From Fallopia convolvulus (lineage: Eukaryota > Streptophyta > Magnoliopsida > Caryophyllales > Polygonaceae): DNA of 64,000 nt. A program made the translations under genes and the position numbers. This document shows, piece by piece, positions 46,642 through 58,180 of this stretch. How positions within the stretch are numbered: position 1 is the first letter of the stretch; each line of letters begins with the position of its first letter. The DNA lies in the NCBI GenBank assembly GCA_964016875.1, contig OZ024737.1, positions 33,357,683-33,421,682 of the forward strand, written 5' to 3'. The notes under the pieces are model-generated. The model saw only the letters and a program-made list of their open reading frames with translations. It ran no database searches and was not told the DNA's origin.

Positions 46642-48262
46642 CTCACAATTACACTGTCTCCATTTTGTTTGAAATAAATTCTTTTGCCAACTTTTGTTAA
46701 AAAATATGGCAAAACTTTAAATTACTCTTAGATCAACAGACTACTTAGATCTTACATAATCTACTATAGTACAATACTAAAGCAAAAACTATGTTTGTAC
46801 AAAAAATTGTGCCACATGGTACAAGTTGAAAAAAAATGTATTTATAAATTCAAAGTAAATAGTTAATTTAAAGTGCCCACTTCTCCCACTACTCTTCTTC
46901 ATCTACTCTCACACCATTTTAATAGAGTTTGTTTTTATTTCTATTATTTTTTACAACTTCCTCTCATATGTCTTTTGTAATCCTAAACTATTATTTAAGG
47001 AGAATTTTGATTGTAGGATGCTCATTTTTCTTCCTATTCTTCTTTGTTTCCATCATCATCCCGTATATGATACGAGTATAACACTAGTTATATGGTAAGC
47101 ATGGATTTCAACAACGGTCTTTATGGGCTTATGTTAAGAATCCTGACATAAAATTTCTATACAATTAATATTTGAAAATTTCTACTGTAACGGATTTTAT
47201 TGAGTGTTCCTTTTAGTGTTTTCTCCTTGACTCTAATTGCTGATGATTTAAGTTTTAGAGACCTCATCTGTAAAGATGTAAATACAATTTTAAAATTTAT
47301 ATCTGATCAAATTTTTTAAGTTAAAGATCTCTATCATGTGTTCTAAATATAGGAGAATCTTTCTAAAATTTAGTAATTAACTTATCTTTTGTTATATATG
47401 TTGTCTAGGATCGATCTACAATGTTTTCTTTCCTGAATGAATAACCATCCACAATCTTAAAAAGTAAAGCATTATCAAATGTTTGATTGAGCACTAACTA
47501 ACTACACTTTACATTTTGGTGTACGTACAGGTGGTCCTTAATAGTAGGAAGGCTACCTGGACGAACAAACAATGAAATAAAAAATTATTGGAATACAAAT
47601 ATTGCTAAACGAGTATCTTGTCAGAACTTGCCTTCTATATCAACACGAAAGATGGCCAAAACCCTAGCGGCGAAGAAAGTAATACATGACAAAGTGTCAA
47701 AATATAATATCCATCTAATTCGTACCAAGGCCATCCGTCACAGCAACTTGAAGTCACTTATAAATCAAGATCAAAGAGTTCATCATCGGTCAAATGAAGC
47801 AATCAATTGCAACGATACTAACATGCCCAACTCGATTGCACATTGCTCGGGTGATCCAGCAACTGTGTATGATCACGGTCATGGACAATCTTCGAGCAAT
47901 AATACCAACACAACACTAACACCAGAAATTGAGGCAGGCAACGATCAAATTGGTCTCCAAAACACCAATTTAGATGACCATTTTCCAAGGGCCGACAATG
48001 ATAAACCTTTCATAATGAATGATGATGAAGATGATCCGGGTAAGAGTATACGTCCATTGCCTTATTCAAATCTATTGATTGATGCAAATGGTATCGAGAT
48101 CAAGATGGTGGACAAGGTGGATGAGGACCAAGAGATAAATGGTGAGCCAAACATGGGGATCAACCTAACGTTGGAGCTCAAGAAGATGGCTTCTTTTCTC
48201 GAGGTGGAGAATGAATGGAATGTCATATGATTGATACCAACGATGATATTTGGGTAATAAAA

Positions 48263-48358
48263 CGTGATTGTGTATTGTGGTTAGGTATATGGGTGTAAGT
48301 TATGTATAAGCGCGATTATGTATTGTGGTTAGGTATATGGGTGTAAGTTATGTATAAG
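48263..48358 (+). repeat. 48-bp tandem duplication downstream of the MYB stop
   Basis: Two adjacent copies (48263-48310 and 48311-48358) differing at two positions only (cgtgattgtg versus cgcgattatg at the start). In the likely 3' UTR. A young slippage-type duplication. Confidence 0.85.
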
Positions 48359-49679
48359 CACGGTATCAACTATCATTCATCTATAAATGATTGGATTAAA
48401 AAAAATCTATAAATAAATGAAGGTGATAAACTTAATATCTATGTATCTTCTCAAAATGTTTTAATATTATTTTTTTATAGGATTTACTTGAAAGGATGTA
48501 TATGTCTACTTGTCGAGTTTTTGTAAAAAAATCATCGAAAAAACACCCATTAAGAATAAAGAGTTTGGTTCAAATAAAACAAATTCTTATCGTGAAACGA
48601 ATGCACTTTTTCTAGTTTGTAGTGCACTTTTCCTATCCTCATTAAATGCTCATCGTCCCAACCTTATTGAATTCCTAACTACTATTGTAAATGTAAATGT
48701 TTCTTACAACCATGAACATACTCATTCTCTTAACTTCTCTCGCAACCTTTCTCATAACTTCTCTCATAACAAAACAAATTCTTGGATCAATCTTTGGTAT
48801 TTTGAATATAATGATCTTATTAATTTTGAAGATAAGAATCTACTTCCCTTTCTGGACGCGGTAAATTGTATGCATTTGATTTGGATAAGGTAAGTTAGTT
48901 GCAAATAGGTTTTAGGATTCCATTATTTAAGTGGATAGTTGTCTTTTATGTTAAAGTTTTTTTAGGATGAGAATTTTGTAAATTTTGTATATCTACTTCC
49001 CTTTCTCACATTTGCTTTTATTTTGATAAAGTTTTTTATGAAGAGGTTTTAGGTTTACATATTTTTAGTATATATTTGTGGGTTATGATTAGTTTTTTCT
49101 TAGGAATAAATCTGCATAAAAAATTGTAAATTCTAAATTAGTTTGTTTGGACAAATTTGCATAATTATTGATGGAGAATCGTGATTGGATGTATGATAGA
49201 TGGCTTTCTAATGGTGTAATATCCGCAATATTCCAAACATTTATAACATAATATTTTCAATTATTTTCTCTAAGTTAAAAAGAAGGATTTTGATATCGAA
49301 TTAATTCATCGTATTTTCCTCGGAAGAGACTATTAGTAAAAGTCGAAATAGATGAAAAGGTAATAAAATAACTTGAGGGGTATAGTTTAATAAAGTGAGG
49401 TAAATCAATAAAAAGAAAATTTATAAAAATAATATCCTTTGGCAATTTAAGTTGTTCTAGGAAATAAATTACATAAGAGCCTAGAAAACTAAATACAAGT
49501 TTTGCAAAAAGAATGCAAGAGCCGGGATTTGAACCCGAGATCTCTTGCACTCCAACCTCACACGCCCCTCACCAAATCCCGCTAGACCATTGCAATTTCT
49601 TGTTCACTTAACCCAAACTTTTAATCTTATATCAAATAAACTTCCTTCTTCCAAATTGAACATCAGACTAATGTCTGAT
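48359..49679. other. intergenic, AT-rich; tRNA-like box near 49510-49600
   Basis: No gene is supported: the open frame at 48510-48893 has no ATG start and no family resemblance. On the minus strand near 49590-49515 a tRNA-like segment (GGTCTAGCGGG and GGGTTCAAATCCCGG) is visible, probably a SINE head or part of the neighbouring LTR. Confidence 0.45.
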
Positions 49680-52529
49680 TGAGTTACGTTGATGTGAAAG
49701 TGCCCAATGCATGCCCCCTCCACCTCCTCTTTGCTTGCTTGACTCAACTTGAAGCATCACCTTGCATCACCATGGAAGAAGCACACTATTGCCCTATGCA
49801 TGGCCTTCTTCCCCTCCTCCATTGGTCATCTTCCATTGCCATGGATTGATGACACTCCCAAAATTGTCTATAAAAGCCCTCCTTCAAGCTCTCATTCAAG
49901 CCTTTGCTTCTCCTTCTACTCTTTCTATCAATTGTGTCTTATAATCTCAAAAATCAGCCTTCATTCAAAACAAATTCTCCATTAAAACATCACAAGAACA
50001 CCTCAATTTTTCCCTTCACCCTTCCCTTGGAGCCGCCGGCCGCCACCACCGTCGTCGTCGGACCGCCGCCGCCTGGAGCCGTCGCCTGGAGCCGCCGCCG
50101 AACCGTCGGAGCCTGGCCGCGCCGCCCCTGCCGCCGATCTCCTCCTCTGTTTTCTCCTCCTGTGTTCTGTATTCAACAGAATACTAAAAGTATAAATTCT
50201 ATCCTTAAAAATTATATTATCCTTATGTATTTCTTTAATTACAAGCCTTTTATAATTGTTAAAAGTATATTTAAGATTTTATGGAATACAAATATGTGAG
50301 GGAAATCTTGTTAGTTGGAGAAAAACTAGAAACTATATGTTTTTACTATAGTAACTTAAGCTAGATAAAAATAAGTAATTATATTCATGAAATTATTACA
50401 TGCATGCTATTACAAGATATAAATAGATGAAATAAAATTAGTATAGTATGAAAAGTCCATATTTAGCATTATCTTACCTTAGATCAAAATAAAAGGTTGA
50501 GAAACATCATGCATGTATTTTATACAAAAGAGGATATGATTTTATGACCTTAGAAATCAAAAGCTTGTACAATAAAAATAATACCATATTTTTAAAGATT
50601 TATAATAAAAGTTCAAGTAGAGAAAAATCTTGCATGGCATATAATATATAAAATATAGAAATTATAAAGTAGAATAAAAATAAGGATTTTAGTACAAAGT
50701 CATCTTTCAATATTAACTTAACATATAATAGTTATGAAGAGAATATTCAAAAGATGCTAGTTATGTTGAAAAATAGAATAAAATATTTTACTAGCATATG
50801 AATCTTAAATATGAAATATCATTAGAGTCTTGCTTGGAAAAAGAACCAAATTAGAAAAGATTCTATGTTAAGAACTATAATATATCATATTATACAATTA
50901 TGATCAAAGAGGTTTTATAAATCTTAAAGTATAAAAGAATTTTGAAAATAGAACAAATAAGGGAAAAAGTTATTTTAGGCAAGTTACCTTATAAAGAAGA
51001 GTAGAGATTTCTATTTAAAGAAACTTTTTAATAAAAAGGATTAATTAAAATAATTATTTTAATAGAATATTTTCGGAATTAAGGATATTACAAAAACCAA
51101 AATAATAATAAAGGAATATTATTATTTTAAGGAAAATAATTTTCTAAATTATTATTATAATAATTTAGAAACTCAAACCTCTTATAAAAATATTATAAGA
51201 GATGATCCGAACTTTAGTAGAAGAATCGCGTTTTGAACTTTTCGTAAATTCTCTATCATTAGGTCGGAATCCTCGCTCGTAGTAGGAAATTGTCTAAGTT
51301 TCGTCAAAGCTCGTTACTAAACTAGTAACACTAAGGCAAGTGGAATTTCCCCTTGTACCCTTTTTATATCCGTCTTTATGATATCTTTCGATGTTGAGAA
51401 CTACTTGTATGCTTAATAAAAATGAACCTAGGAAATATCGATTGTTAGAAATAACGACCCTTGTTAGTATAGTAGATATTATCTCCCTTGTTAGGATTAT
51501 ATTTGCTAGTGTGTGTACTCTTGATTGATTGCAAGTCTCGTTCAGAGATTTGTTTTGAATAAACTAGAAAGGGGTGCGAGTTAGTCGACACCTCTATATA
51601 ATCTTACTAAGTCGTACATCCATACGACTTTCGGGATCATGATCTCCATCCACTCCGATTGCAAGGAGGGATTGAGCGCACTCTAGCTAAGTGCAGGAGA
51701 ATTGATGTTCTCCATCGGGTGGCTCGGTTTATCCGTGTCCCACCACTCTCTCTTGTAAAAAGTCATCAACAAGATTGAATATTTTTATCACTAATTAAGA
51801 TAAGTGCGTATGCACATTTAAGATATCAAAACCGGACCGGTCTCAAATGATCGTTCCGGCTCTCGGTCCGCCCAAAAGCGCGAGAGGTTTTCACTTGTAT
51901 GAATTAAATAATGTTCCCAACATCCTATCGAAATCTTAAGGAAGACTACAATCTAGTAGTACTTCTCTTGCTCAACAAGCTATCCCGTTGGATACGCTAT
52001 CGCTATCGTTCGTACCTTAGCTCCACATGAGAAAGCCCATCGTAAACACAACCCTCTTTTCTCTCATTATACCGTTAAGTGGAATTACCGAATTACCCTC
52101 GGGAAGTTCTATTCCCGCTTGCTTAGTCTCCTAGACTAATTTCTTCTTTCCGCATGTTTGCCTGGCATTCTATCGCCCCTCGCGAATTATGTCAGATTCA
52201 GGAATCCATAGCAAGGCGAAGTGAAGGGAAGTGAAGGAAGTCAAGATTGCTCAAGATGTACTTTTATTTTCGTTTTGGTTTTAATATTACTTTATCTCCG
52301 AGACATGACGGATTTGGTATTTGTTTTCAAGTAGTATTAAAGTTAAAGACAATGTAGGGTGTTTTGTAATGAACTAAGTCTCCTTCGGGAGCATGTTTTC
52401 CTATTTATGTAATATGTTTATTCCGCATTTAATCGTTCTATATCATTCTAAAAGCCTTGGGTGACTTTGGACGGTAAAGTCTGAGGTCACTGGCAGTAAT
52501 ACCCAATGTTGTAAAATAGGGGTGTTACA
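49680..52529 (+). repeat. large LTR of a Ty3/gypsy element (Tekay/Del-like), left edge uncertain
   Basis: The right end is ...GGGGTGTTACA, followed by AATGGTA, the beginning of the usual primer-binding site after such LTRs, which then breaks off. A promoter-like TCTATAAAAGCCC lies near 49868, followed by a transcribed-leader-like stretch and a GC-rich patch of CCGCCG repeats (50030-50140), a common layout in long plant gypsy LTRs. The rest is AT-rich and non-coding. No matching TGTAACA start was found on the left, so it may be truncated. Confidence 0.6.
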
Positions 52530-52536
52530 AATGGTA

Positions 52537-55290
52537 GTGGTTTCAATTGCGAATTTATTGATGGTGTTAACAGATTTCTTAAATTTGCAAAATCCCAAAT
52601 GCATTTTATGGACGGGGATAAGATAAAATGTCCTTGTTTGAAATGTAAGAATGAAAAATTTCATGACGTAGAGATTGTCCACCTTCATCTATATAGAAAA
52701 GGCTTCGTTGACAATTATTATTGGTGGACTGCACATGGAGAGTCACCATTTCCCAATGTGCCCCCTTTAGAGAAGTTCTCTTCCACCTTAAATCATAATG
52801 ATATGAATATCTTTGGGATTGGGATGTATTTGTTTGATAATTTGAATCCCACTCAAAGAATGATGTTTGATACAGTTGGTCCAATTTTTGTTCCACCCCC
52901 GTGCTTTGACCCTAGCACTTCTTATAATGAGCCGAGTAGTAGCCATTTAAAGGTGGGTGAAAACCATGAGCTTGGAGAAGCAAGTTACATGGAACAACCG
53001 ACGGCTACAGTGTTTGGTCTTGGCAATGAGGACATGTCCTAAACTGACGACTACATTGTATTACAGTTCTCACATGTCGTAGTTAGATCTTGTCGGATCT
53101 CTTATGGAGTTGAAGACCAAATACAACATGTCACAAGCTAGATATGGTGCACTTCTTAAAAAAGGCAATGAGGTTTTGTCAATGGACAACAACTTCCCAA
53201 AACATTTCTATGAGTAGAAGAAGATGACTAGAGAGTTAGGATTGTCTCAACAAGAGATACACCTATGCCCCAAGGTTTTATGTTGTTTTTCAAGGAAGAA
53301 GCAAATACCATTGAGTGCAAATTTTTTGCCATAGTCCAAGGTATCAACCTTGTTTGTGCCAAATGGAAAAAATGCCCAATAAAGTGTTATGATATTTGTC
53401 ATTGATCCCACAGTCGCAACGATTGTACGCTATGGATGTGTTGGCATGCTTTGCACCAAGCAGATGAAGGATATGTTAGTCACCCGTCTAATTCTGAGGC
53501 TTGGAAGCATTTTGATCAAACCTTTCCGAATTTTGCATTGGAGATTCATAATGTGAGATTATGTTTGTGTTTATATGGATTCTCCTCCTTTGGTAAGTTT
53601 GGCAAGACATACTCGACATGGCCAGTGATTGTCACCCCTAACAACCTACTCCCAGATATGTGCATGAAGGCTCTTTATTTGTTCTTTAAGCACTATTGTT
53701 CCAGGTCTAAAAAACCCAAAGAAGTTAATAGATATTTGTATGCAACTGTTGATTGATAAGTTGTTACTATTGTGGAAAACGGATGTGCCAACATTTGATG
53801 TCTACACATGGAAGCACTTTAGGATGTGTGCTGCACTTATGTGGACAGTGAATGACTTCCCAACATATGGGATGTTATCTGGGTGGAGTATTGTTGATAT
53901 TTACTCTTGTCCTCATTGCATGGAGAACACAAAAGCCTTTTGATTACAACATGGACGAAAGGCTCCATGGTTTGATTGTCATAGGTGCAGATTGGAACTA
54001 GATCACCCATTCAGGACCAACAAGAGGAACTTCTACAAAGGGCGAAAAGAGGACAAACCTCCTATTTCGTATTTGTTTAGTCAAGAGATGTGGGAACATG
54101 TTCAAGGTTTGTCGACCGCCATGGAGAGTCCACTTCAATATCCAAATAGTTATGGTGAAACTCATAATTTCACGAAGAAAATTATTTTTTGGGTGCTTAC
54201 TTATTGAAAGCATAATTTGCTCCGCCACAACATTGATATCATGCATATTGAGAAAAATGTGTTTGAGAACGTGATTAACACTGTATTTGATGTCAAGGGT
54301 AATACAAAGGCCAACAGGAGCTCAAGGAAGGACCTACGCTTATATTGTCAATGCCCAGAGCTTCAAGTGGAAGACGGTCATAAGGGCCCAAAATCAAAAG
54401 CACTATACGCATTAGATAGAGGAAAAAAGACAACATTGCTTACTTGGTTACATAGCTTGAGATTTCCGGATGGTTATGCCTGTAATATTGGTCGGTGTGT
54501 ACAATTTCAAGAGGGTAGACTACTTGGAATGAAGAGTCGCGATTGCCATGTGTTCATGCAAAGACTTCTACCAGTTGCTTTAATAGAACTTATTCCCGTG
54601 TTTGTGGGGGGGCATTGACGGAGAAGAGCTTGTTTTTCCAATCATTATGTTCATCCACACTTAACAAGCAAAGCATTGAGGATCTAGAACGGGATGCACC
54701 TCTTTTATTATGCCAATTGGAAAGGATATTTCCACCATCATTCTTTGATTGCATGGAACATCTCGTTGTTCATTTACCATACTAGGCAAAGTTAGGGGGT
54801 CTAATAAAATACATATGGGTGTATCCAATTGAAAGATTCTTTTTTGCATTGAAAGGGAACATGATGAACCCGCAAAAGGTGAAGGCATCCATACTGGAAT
54901 CATATTTGTTTGAAAAGATAACACGTTTCACTCAATATTATCACCAACCTCAAGAATTGTATGAGAAAGAAAACCATCGCGAATGAGGAGAGTGTGCATC
55001 CTCAAATTTTCATTTTCAACCGCCCGGGGCGTGCAAGTGGAAAATGTAAGGTTATTTGGATGTCCAACGAGTCATACTTTCATGTAGCACATACATCCTA
55101 CTTAATTGTAGAGAGGTTGACTCTTACACCAAATAAGTCAATTTAACTTATATATATATATATATGCTATTTGAGACACGTATAAATAGATAAATTAAAC
55201 TTTTAATTTACCATGGAATTTCAACGCACGGTAGGACAAGGAGATCCGCATGCTCTTGCCAACTATTTTTGTTCATGGTTTCATGAATAT
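52537..55290 (+). pseudogene. CACTA (En/Spm) transposase relic: TAD, Tnp2 and DUF4218 regions
   Basis: Plus-strand translations in shifting frames give the order typical of plant CACTA transposases. A transposase-associated zinc domain comes first (52560-52740: CPCLKCKN...VEIVHLHLYRKGF...WTAHGE). The Tnp2 core follows (53440-54400: HPSNSEAWKHFDQTFP, NVRLCLCLYGFSSFG, WPVIVTPNNL, WTVNDFPTYGMLSGWS, NIDIMHIEKNVFENVI). Then a DUF4218-like segment (54600-54930: PPSFFDCMEHLVVHLPY, YPIERFF) and traces to about 55280. Numerous stops and frameshifts; parts between 53045 and 53430 are eroded. No CACTA termini were found nearby. It lies between two oppositely facing LTR ends. Confidence 0.8.
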
Positions 55291-55306
55291 GTAAGTATTA
55301 GTGTAT

Positions 55307-55850
55307 AACACCCCTATTTTGCAACAATGGGCATTACTGTAGCACTTCCGCGTAATAACTCAACCAAAGGCGATCCTGCTATAGCAATAGCGTCAGGGAC
55401 GCCCGTTACAATTTTGACCGCCCAATAAACGATTTGGTCCCAAGGTAGGGAATAACTAGTAACACCAAAAGACGCGACAGCCAGAACTACACCTGTAACC
55501 CAAGTCAATTCCCGAGATTTTTTAAATCCACCGGTGAGATACACACGAAATACGTGCAATATCATCATTAGAACCATCATGCTTGCCGACCATCGATGAA
55601 CTGATCGGATTAACCAACCAAAATTTGCTTCAGTCATTATGTCATGAACAGAAGCAAATGCTTCAGTAACAGTTGGGCGATAATAAAAAGTCATAGCAAA
55701 CCCCGTAGCTACTTGTACTAAAAAACAAGTAAGGGTAATTCTACCTAAACAATAAAATATGTTGACAAAACAATGGACATTACTGCTAGTGACCTTGGAT
55801 TTTTCCCATCCAAAGTTACCCAAGGCTTTAAATAAACATAATCAATAGAG
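55307..55850 (-). repeat. LTR end related to the 52529 LTR, inverted, split by plastid DNA
   Basis: It starts TGTATAACACCCCTATTTTG and continues, after the plastid insert, with tagtgacc, ccatccaaag and acccaaggcttta. All are found in the same order in the inverted end of the LTR that finishes at 52529. The similarity fades beyond about 55850. It is the minus-oriented 3' part of an LTR of the same family. Confidence 0.7.
55341..55765 (-). pseudogene. petB: nuclear plastid DNA insertion: internal fragment of petB (cytochrome b6)
   Basis: On the minus strand it encodes, almost without break, the middle of plastid cytochrome b6: NIFYCLG, VQVATGFAMTFYYRP, WLIRSVHRWSASMMVLMMIL, TWVTGVVLAV, DAIAIAGSPLVELLRG. 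It lacks both ends of the gene, has lost three codons after GVVLAV and carries substitutions expected of nuclear decay (for example Trp for Arg in the DQI segment). It is flanked by 17-bp near-identical host sequence (aacaatggRcattactg at 55323-55339 and 55769-55785). Not functional in this position; the real gene is in the chloroplast. Confidence 0.9.
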
Positions 55851-56833
55851 AATGAACTAAAATTAGAATTTTTATTCATTAATAAGAACATTCTTTCATT
55901 ACAATGGTAGTTGTTTTACAAAGGATGTAGCAACAGAAAATAAAGCCCATATGAACGCCTCCACCTCGGTAGAGGGAACGCCAGCTATCCTTTTCGCACA
56001 TCTCGATATGGGTTGACCGTTTGTTGGACACTATGCTTTAGTGTTTCACTCACCTCAAACTTAAACTCGCTTGTGGTTTTTTTTTTTTTTGTATTGCTGC
56101 TGACACTATGCTTTAGTGTTTCACTAACCTAGTCTGTCTCGGTTGTCGTCTTTTGATGGCCTCTCAGTACACCAGGCTTGTTTGGTCTACCTCTTAAAAA
56201 CAGTGTTTTCTTGTGGAATGTAGGAAAAATGATTCTTTTGGATATTATGAACATCGATCATTTTATATAATAAATTAAAAAATATATATTTAAAAAATGA
56301 TTTTAATTATTAAAATCATTGAGGGATTTATTTTTGGTTATTTTACTAGACCATAATCTTAAGTAATGTATTTTTAGAAATTGAGTACTGTTTAAATGTA
56401 TTATATACAAAACTGAAAATAATGATAATATTTTGTTATCATATTGAATTAGACATAATTGATTTTAGTTTAACACAAATTTTAATTTGATTATTTTAAG
56501 AGAAATTCACAGTTGATTTGAGAATGAAAAAGAAAAGAGATTTTGTTTTGTTTGCTCTCTTCCCCTTCCCTGATCCTGGACCTGTTACAGACGAAAATCA
56601 CGCCCTTTATCCAACCGTTGCATCCCGCCTTCTCTCTGAAAGAGATTCACAATTTAATTTATTCGGTCTATCGAATTGACAAATCTCTTTAGATCATATT
56701 CATCCTCTGAAATCCACTAATTTGATATTGCCTCCTTCAATCCAATTTCCGAAGCCCTACAATTTCACCCACTTTTCTATTCACTAAAAACTCAATTCCC
56801 AGACGCAATTCCTCAGATTCGTGAAACGAATCA
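55851..56833. other. intergenic and promoter region of the proline-rich protein gene
   Basis: It contains a 24-bp direct repeat (gacactatgctttagtgttt plus cact) at 56027-56050 and 56102-56125. AT-rich sequence follows, then the pyrimidine-rich region near 56550-56830 that is probably core promoter and 5' UTR. No other gene is seen. Confidence 0.5.
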
Positions 56834-56851
56834 ATGGATTGGCAATCCTAA
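56834..56851 (+). promoter_or_regulatory. short upstream ORF (5 codons) in the 5' leader
   Basis: ATG GAT TGG CAA TCC TAA ends 13 nt before the main ATG at 56865. If transcribed in the leader, it could lower initiation at the main start. The leader extent is inferred. Confidence 0.5.
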
Positions 56852-56864
56852 AGACTCCAGATCT

Positions 56865-57317
56865 ATGGAAACGCGCTCAATTGGATCGCCATTGATGATG
56901 TTAGCCCCCCTCGCCTTAACTATCTTCATCGCCTTTTCCGCCTCCCTCGTCCAATCCGAATCCACCACCCAAAAATCGCCGTCGGAATTTCACCACTCCC
57001 CTCCGCCTCCGTCGACATCACACAACAACCGCCCCCCTCCTCCGCCTCCGTCGACATCTCACCAGAACCGCCCCCCTCCTCCGCCGCCTCCGTCAAAATC
57101 TCACCACAACCAGGCTCCTCATCAACCACCACCACCGCACCATCAACCGCCTCCGCCAGATGAGAAGGCGGCAATATCAACAACGGCGAGGCATAAAGGG
57201 CTCAACACGGGGGAGATTGTGGGGCTGGTGTTCTCTGTAATTGCGATGATCTTGCAAATTGGGGTTGTAGGTTATCTTACCTACAAGAGGAATCAGCTTT
57301 ACCATTCGCCAGATTGA
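56865..57317 (+). CDS. small hydroxyproline-rich-type single-pass membrane protein
   Basis: Single exon, 150 residues. An N-terminal signal peptide (about 1-31, LAPLALTIFIAFSASLVQS) is followed by a Ser/His/Pro-rich extracellular region (about 38-100) with three tandem blocks of the type (R)PPPPPPSTSHQN. A linker (HKGLNTGEIVG) and one transmembrane helix (about 115-138, IVGLVFSVIAMILQIGVVGY) follow. A short basic cytoplasmic tail (TYKRNQLYHSPD) ends it. This matches a family of uncharacterised plant membrane proteins annotated as hydroxyproline-rich glycoproteins, with GLNTG before the helix and KR after it. The function is unknown; a role at the wall-membrane interface is only a guess. Codons in the proline region are nearly tandem, so length variation between alleles is likely. 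Confidence 0.85.
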   Translation: METRSIGSPLMMLAPLALTIFIAFSASLVQSESTTQKSPSEFHHSPPPPSTSHNNRPPPPPPSTSHQNRPPPPPPPSKSHHNQAPHQPPPPHHQPPPPDEKAAISTTARHKGLNTGEIVGLVFSVIAMILQIGVVGYLTYKRNQLYHSPD

Positions 57318-58058
57318 AAAAAAAATAATTCGATTGGAATGTTGTTGCGTCAGAGAGAATCCTCCTGCTGCAAGAATTGAGAATTGAGAATTGAGAATTT
57401 CGATCCGTTTCGAAATTTGTTTGCCATTGATGGAATTGGGGATCGCAGCTTCAAGAAAGGGCGGCATCCTTTCGAAATCATTAGGGTATATAAAGCTTCC
57501 GTATCATCATAGATTCATATTATTATCTCAGATGTTTACCGTAAGCTATTGTTTGATCACATCAATGGAGGATCAAGCTGGTGCTGTTTTGGCTCTTTGT
57601 ACATGGCGATTTTTACCCACATGATAACATATTATTTTATTTTATTTTTATTTGTATTCTGTGACAGAGAGTACTTGTATAAATTCTAGTGTATGCACTG
57701 AGATAAATTCTGGGAAACAAGTAGGTTTTTTCTGCAAATTCTGGGAAACAAGTTATTTGTTGGTTCCTAGTTTGAACTCGTACTAAATAAGATGTAGAAG
57801 AGGCCCCATTTGGGTGCTATTGATCTGTGTGGCATTTTCTTTGTCAGCTTCTTAGCATTTGGCACAATCTTATGGGTATCCTACTATCAATCACCATTGA
57901 TTCTTTGAATTTGTGAAATATATTTGGTGTTAGAAGCTGCTATATGAGTGCCATATTCAACAGTCCTGTTTAGCCCCATCTATCCTAATATGTATCTCGG
58001 AAACATCCTCTTGATCAATTGAGTTATCATCTATGTTAAAGATGCATTCATCTTGGAC
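57318..58058. other. 3' flank of the proline-rich gene, no further gene seen
   Basis: It includes the 3' UTR (a gaattgagaattgagaattgagaattt microrepeat near 57376-57400). A frame at 57391-57624 overlaps the UTR and has no family resemblance. Confidence 0.45.
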
Positions 58059-58180
58059 CGATGCAAATCTTCAGTCCCATTTGATGTCCCCTACCATATC
58101 TCATTTATGGTGATTGGTTGAAAAAAAAATTATATTGGACATGGTAGGAGACATGAAAATAGAACATAGGATTTGCATCG
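58059..58180. mobile_element. small MITE-like inverted repeat
   Basis: The left end CGATGCAAATCTTCAG and the inverted right end CGATGCAAATCCTATG, followed by matching TGTC(C/T)CCTACCAT, make imperfect inverted arms of about 50 bp around a short loop. 122 bp in all. No clear target duplication. Confidence 0.55.

Larger units (their letters stand above)
43986..48230 (+). pseudogene. R2R3-MYB transcription factor gene, frame broken in both repeats
   Basis: Three exons in the classic R2R3-MYB layout: 43986-44113, 44307-44429 and 47531-48230. Exon 1 begins MGRKRCCSNEEVNRGTW and exon 2 has LKRCGKSCRLRWLNYLRP, KIKRGNIS, DEEDLII. Exon 3 resumes WSLIVGRLPGRTNNEIKNYW and then stays open for about 210 further codons to an acidic, Asn-rich tail. 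Relative to the family, exon 1 lacks about 5 nt in the HGEG turn and exon 2 about 7 nt in the RLHKL helix. Together they would remove 12 nt, but between them the frame is shifted and meets a stop in exon 2. DNA binding would be lost. Repeat content of R2 and R3 suggests a flavonoid-type (TT2-like) MYB, tentatively. Intron 2 (3.1 kb) holds two transposons. Confidence 0.85.

Noticed and set aside
48510..48893. 127-codon plus-strand frame after the MYB pseudogene
   Set aside because: It opens with TTG rather than ATG, is AT-rich and resembles no known family.
55314..55823. Intact-looking cytochrome b6 frame as a functional gene
   Set aside because: Both ends of petB are missing, codons are lost, and the segment is embedded in a nuclear LTR; it is plastid-derived DNA.
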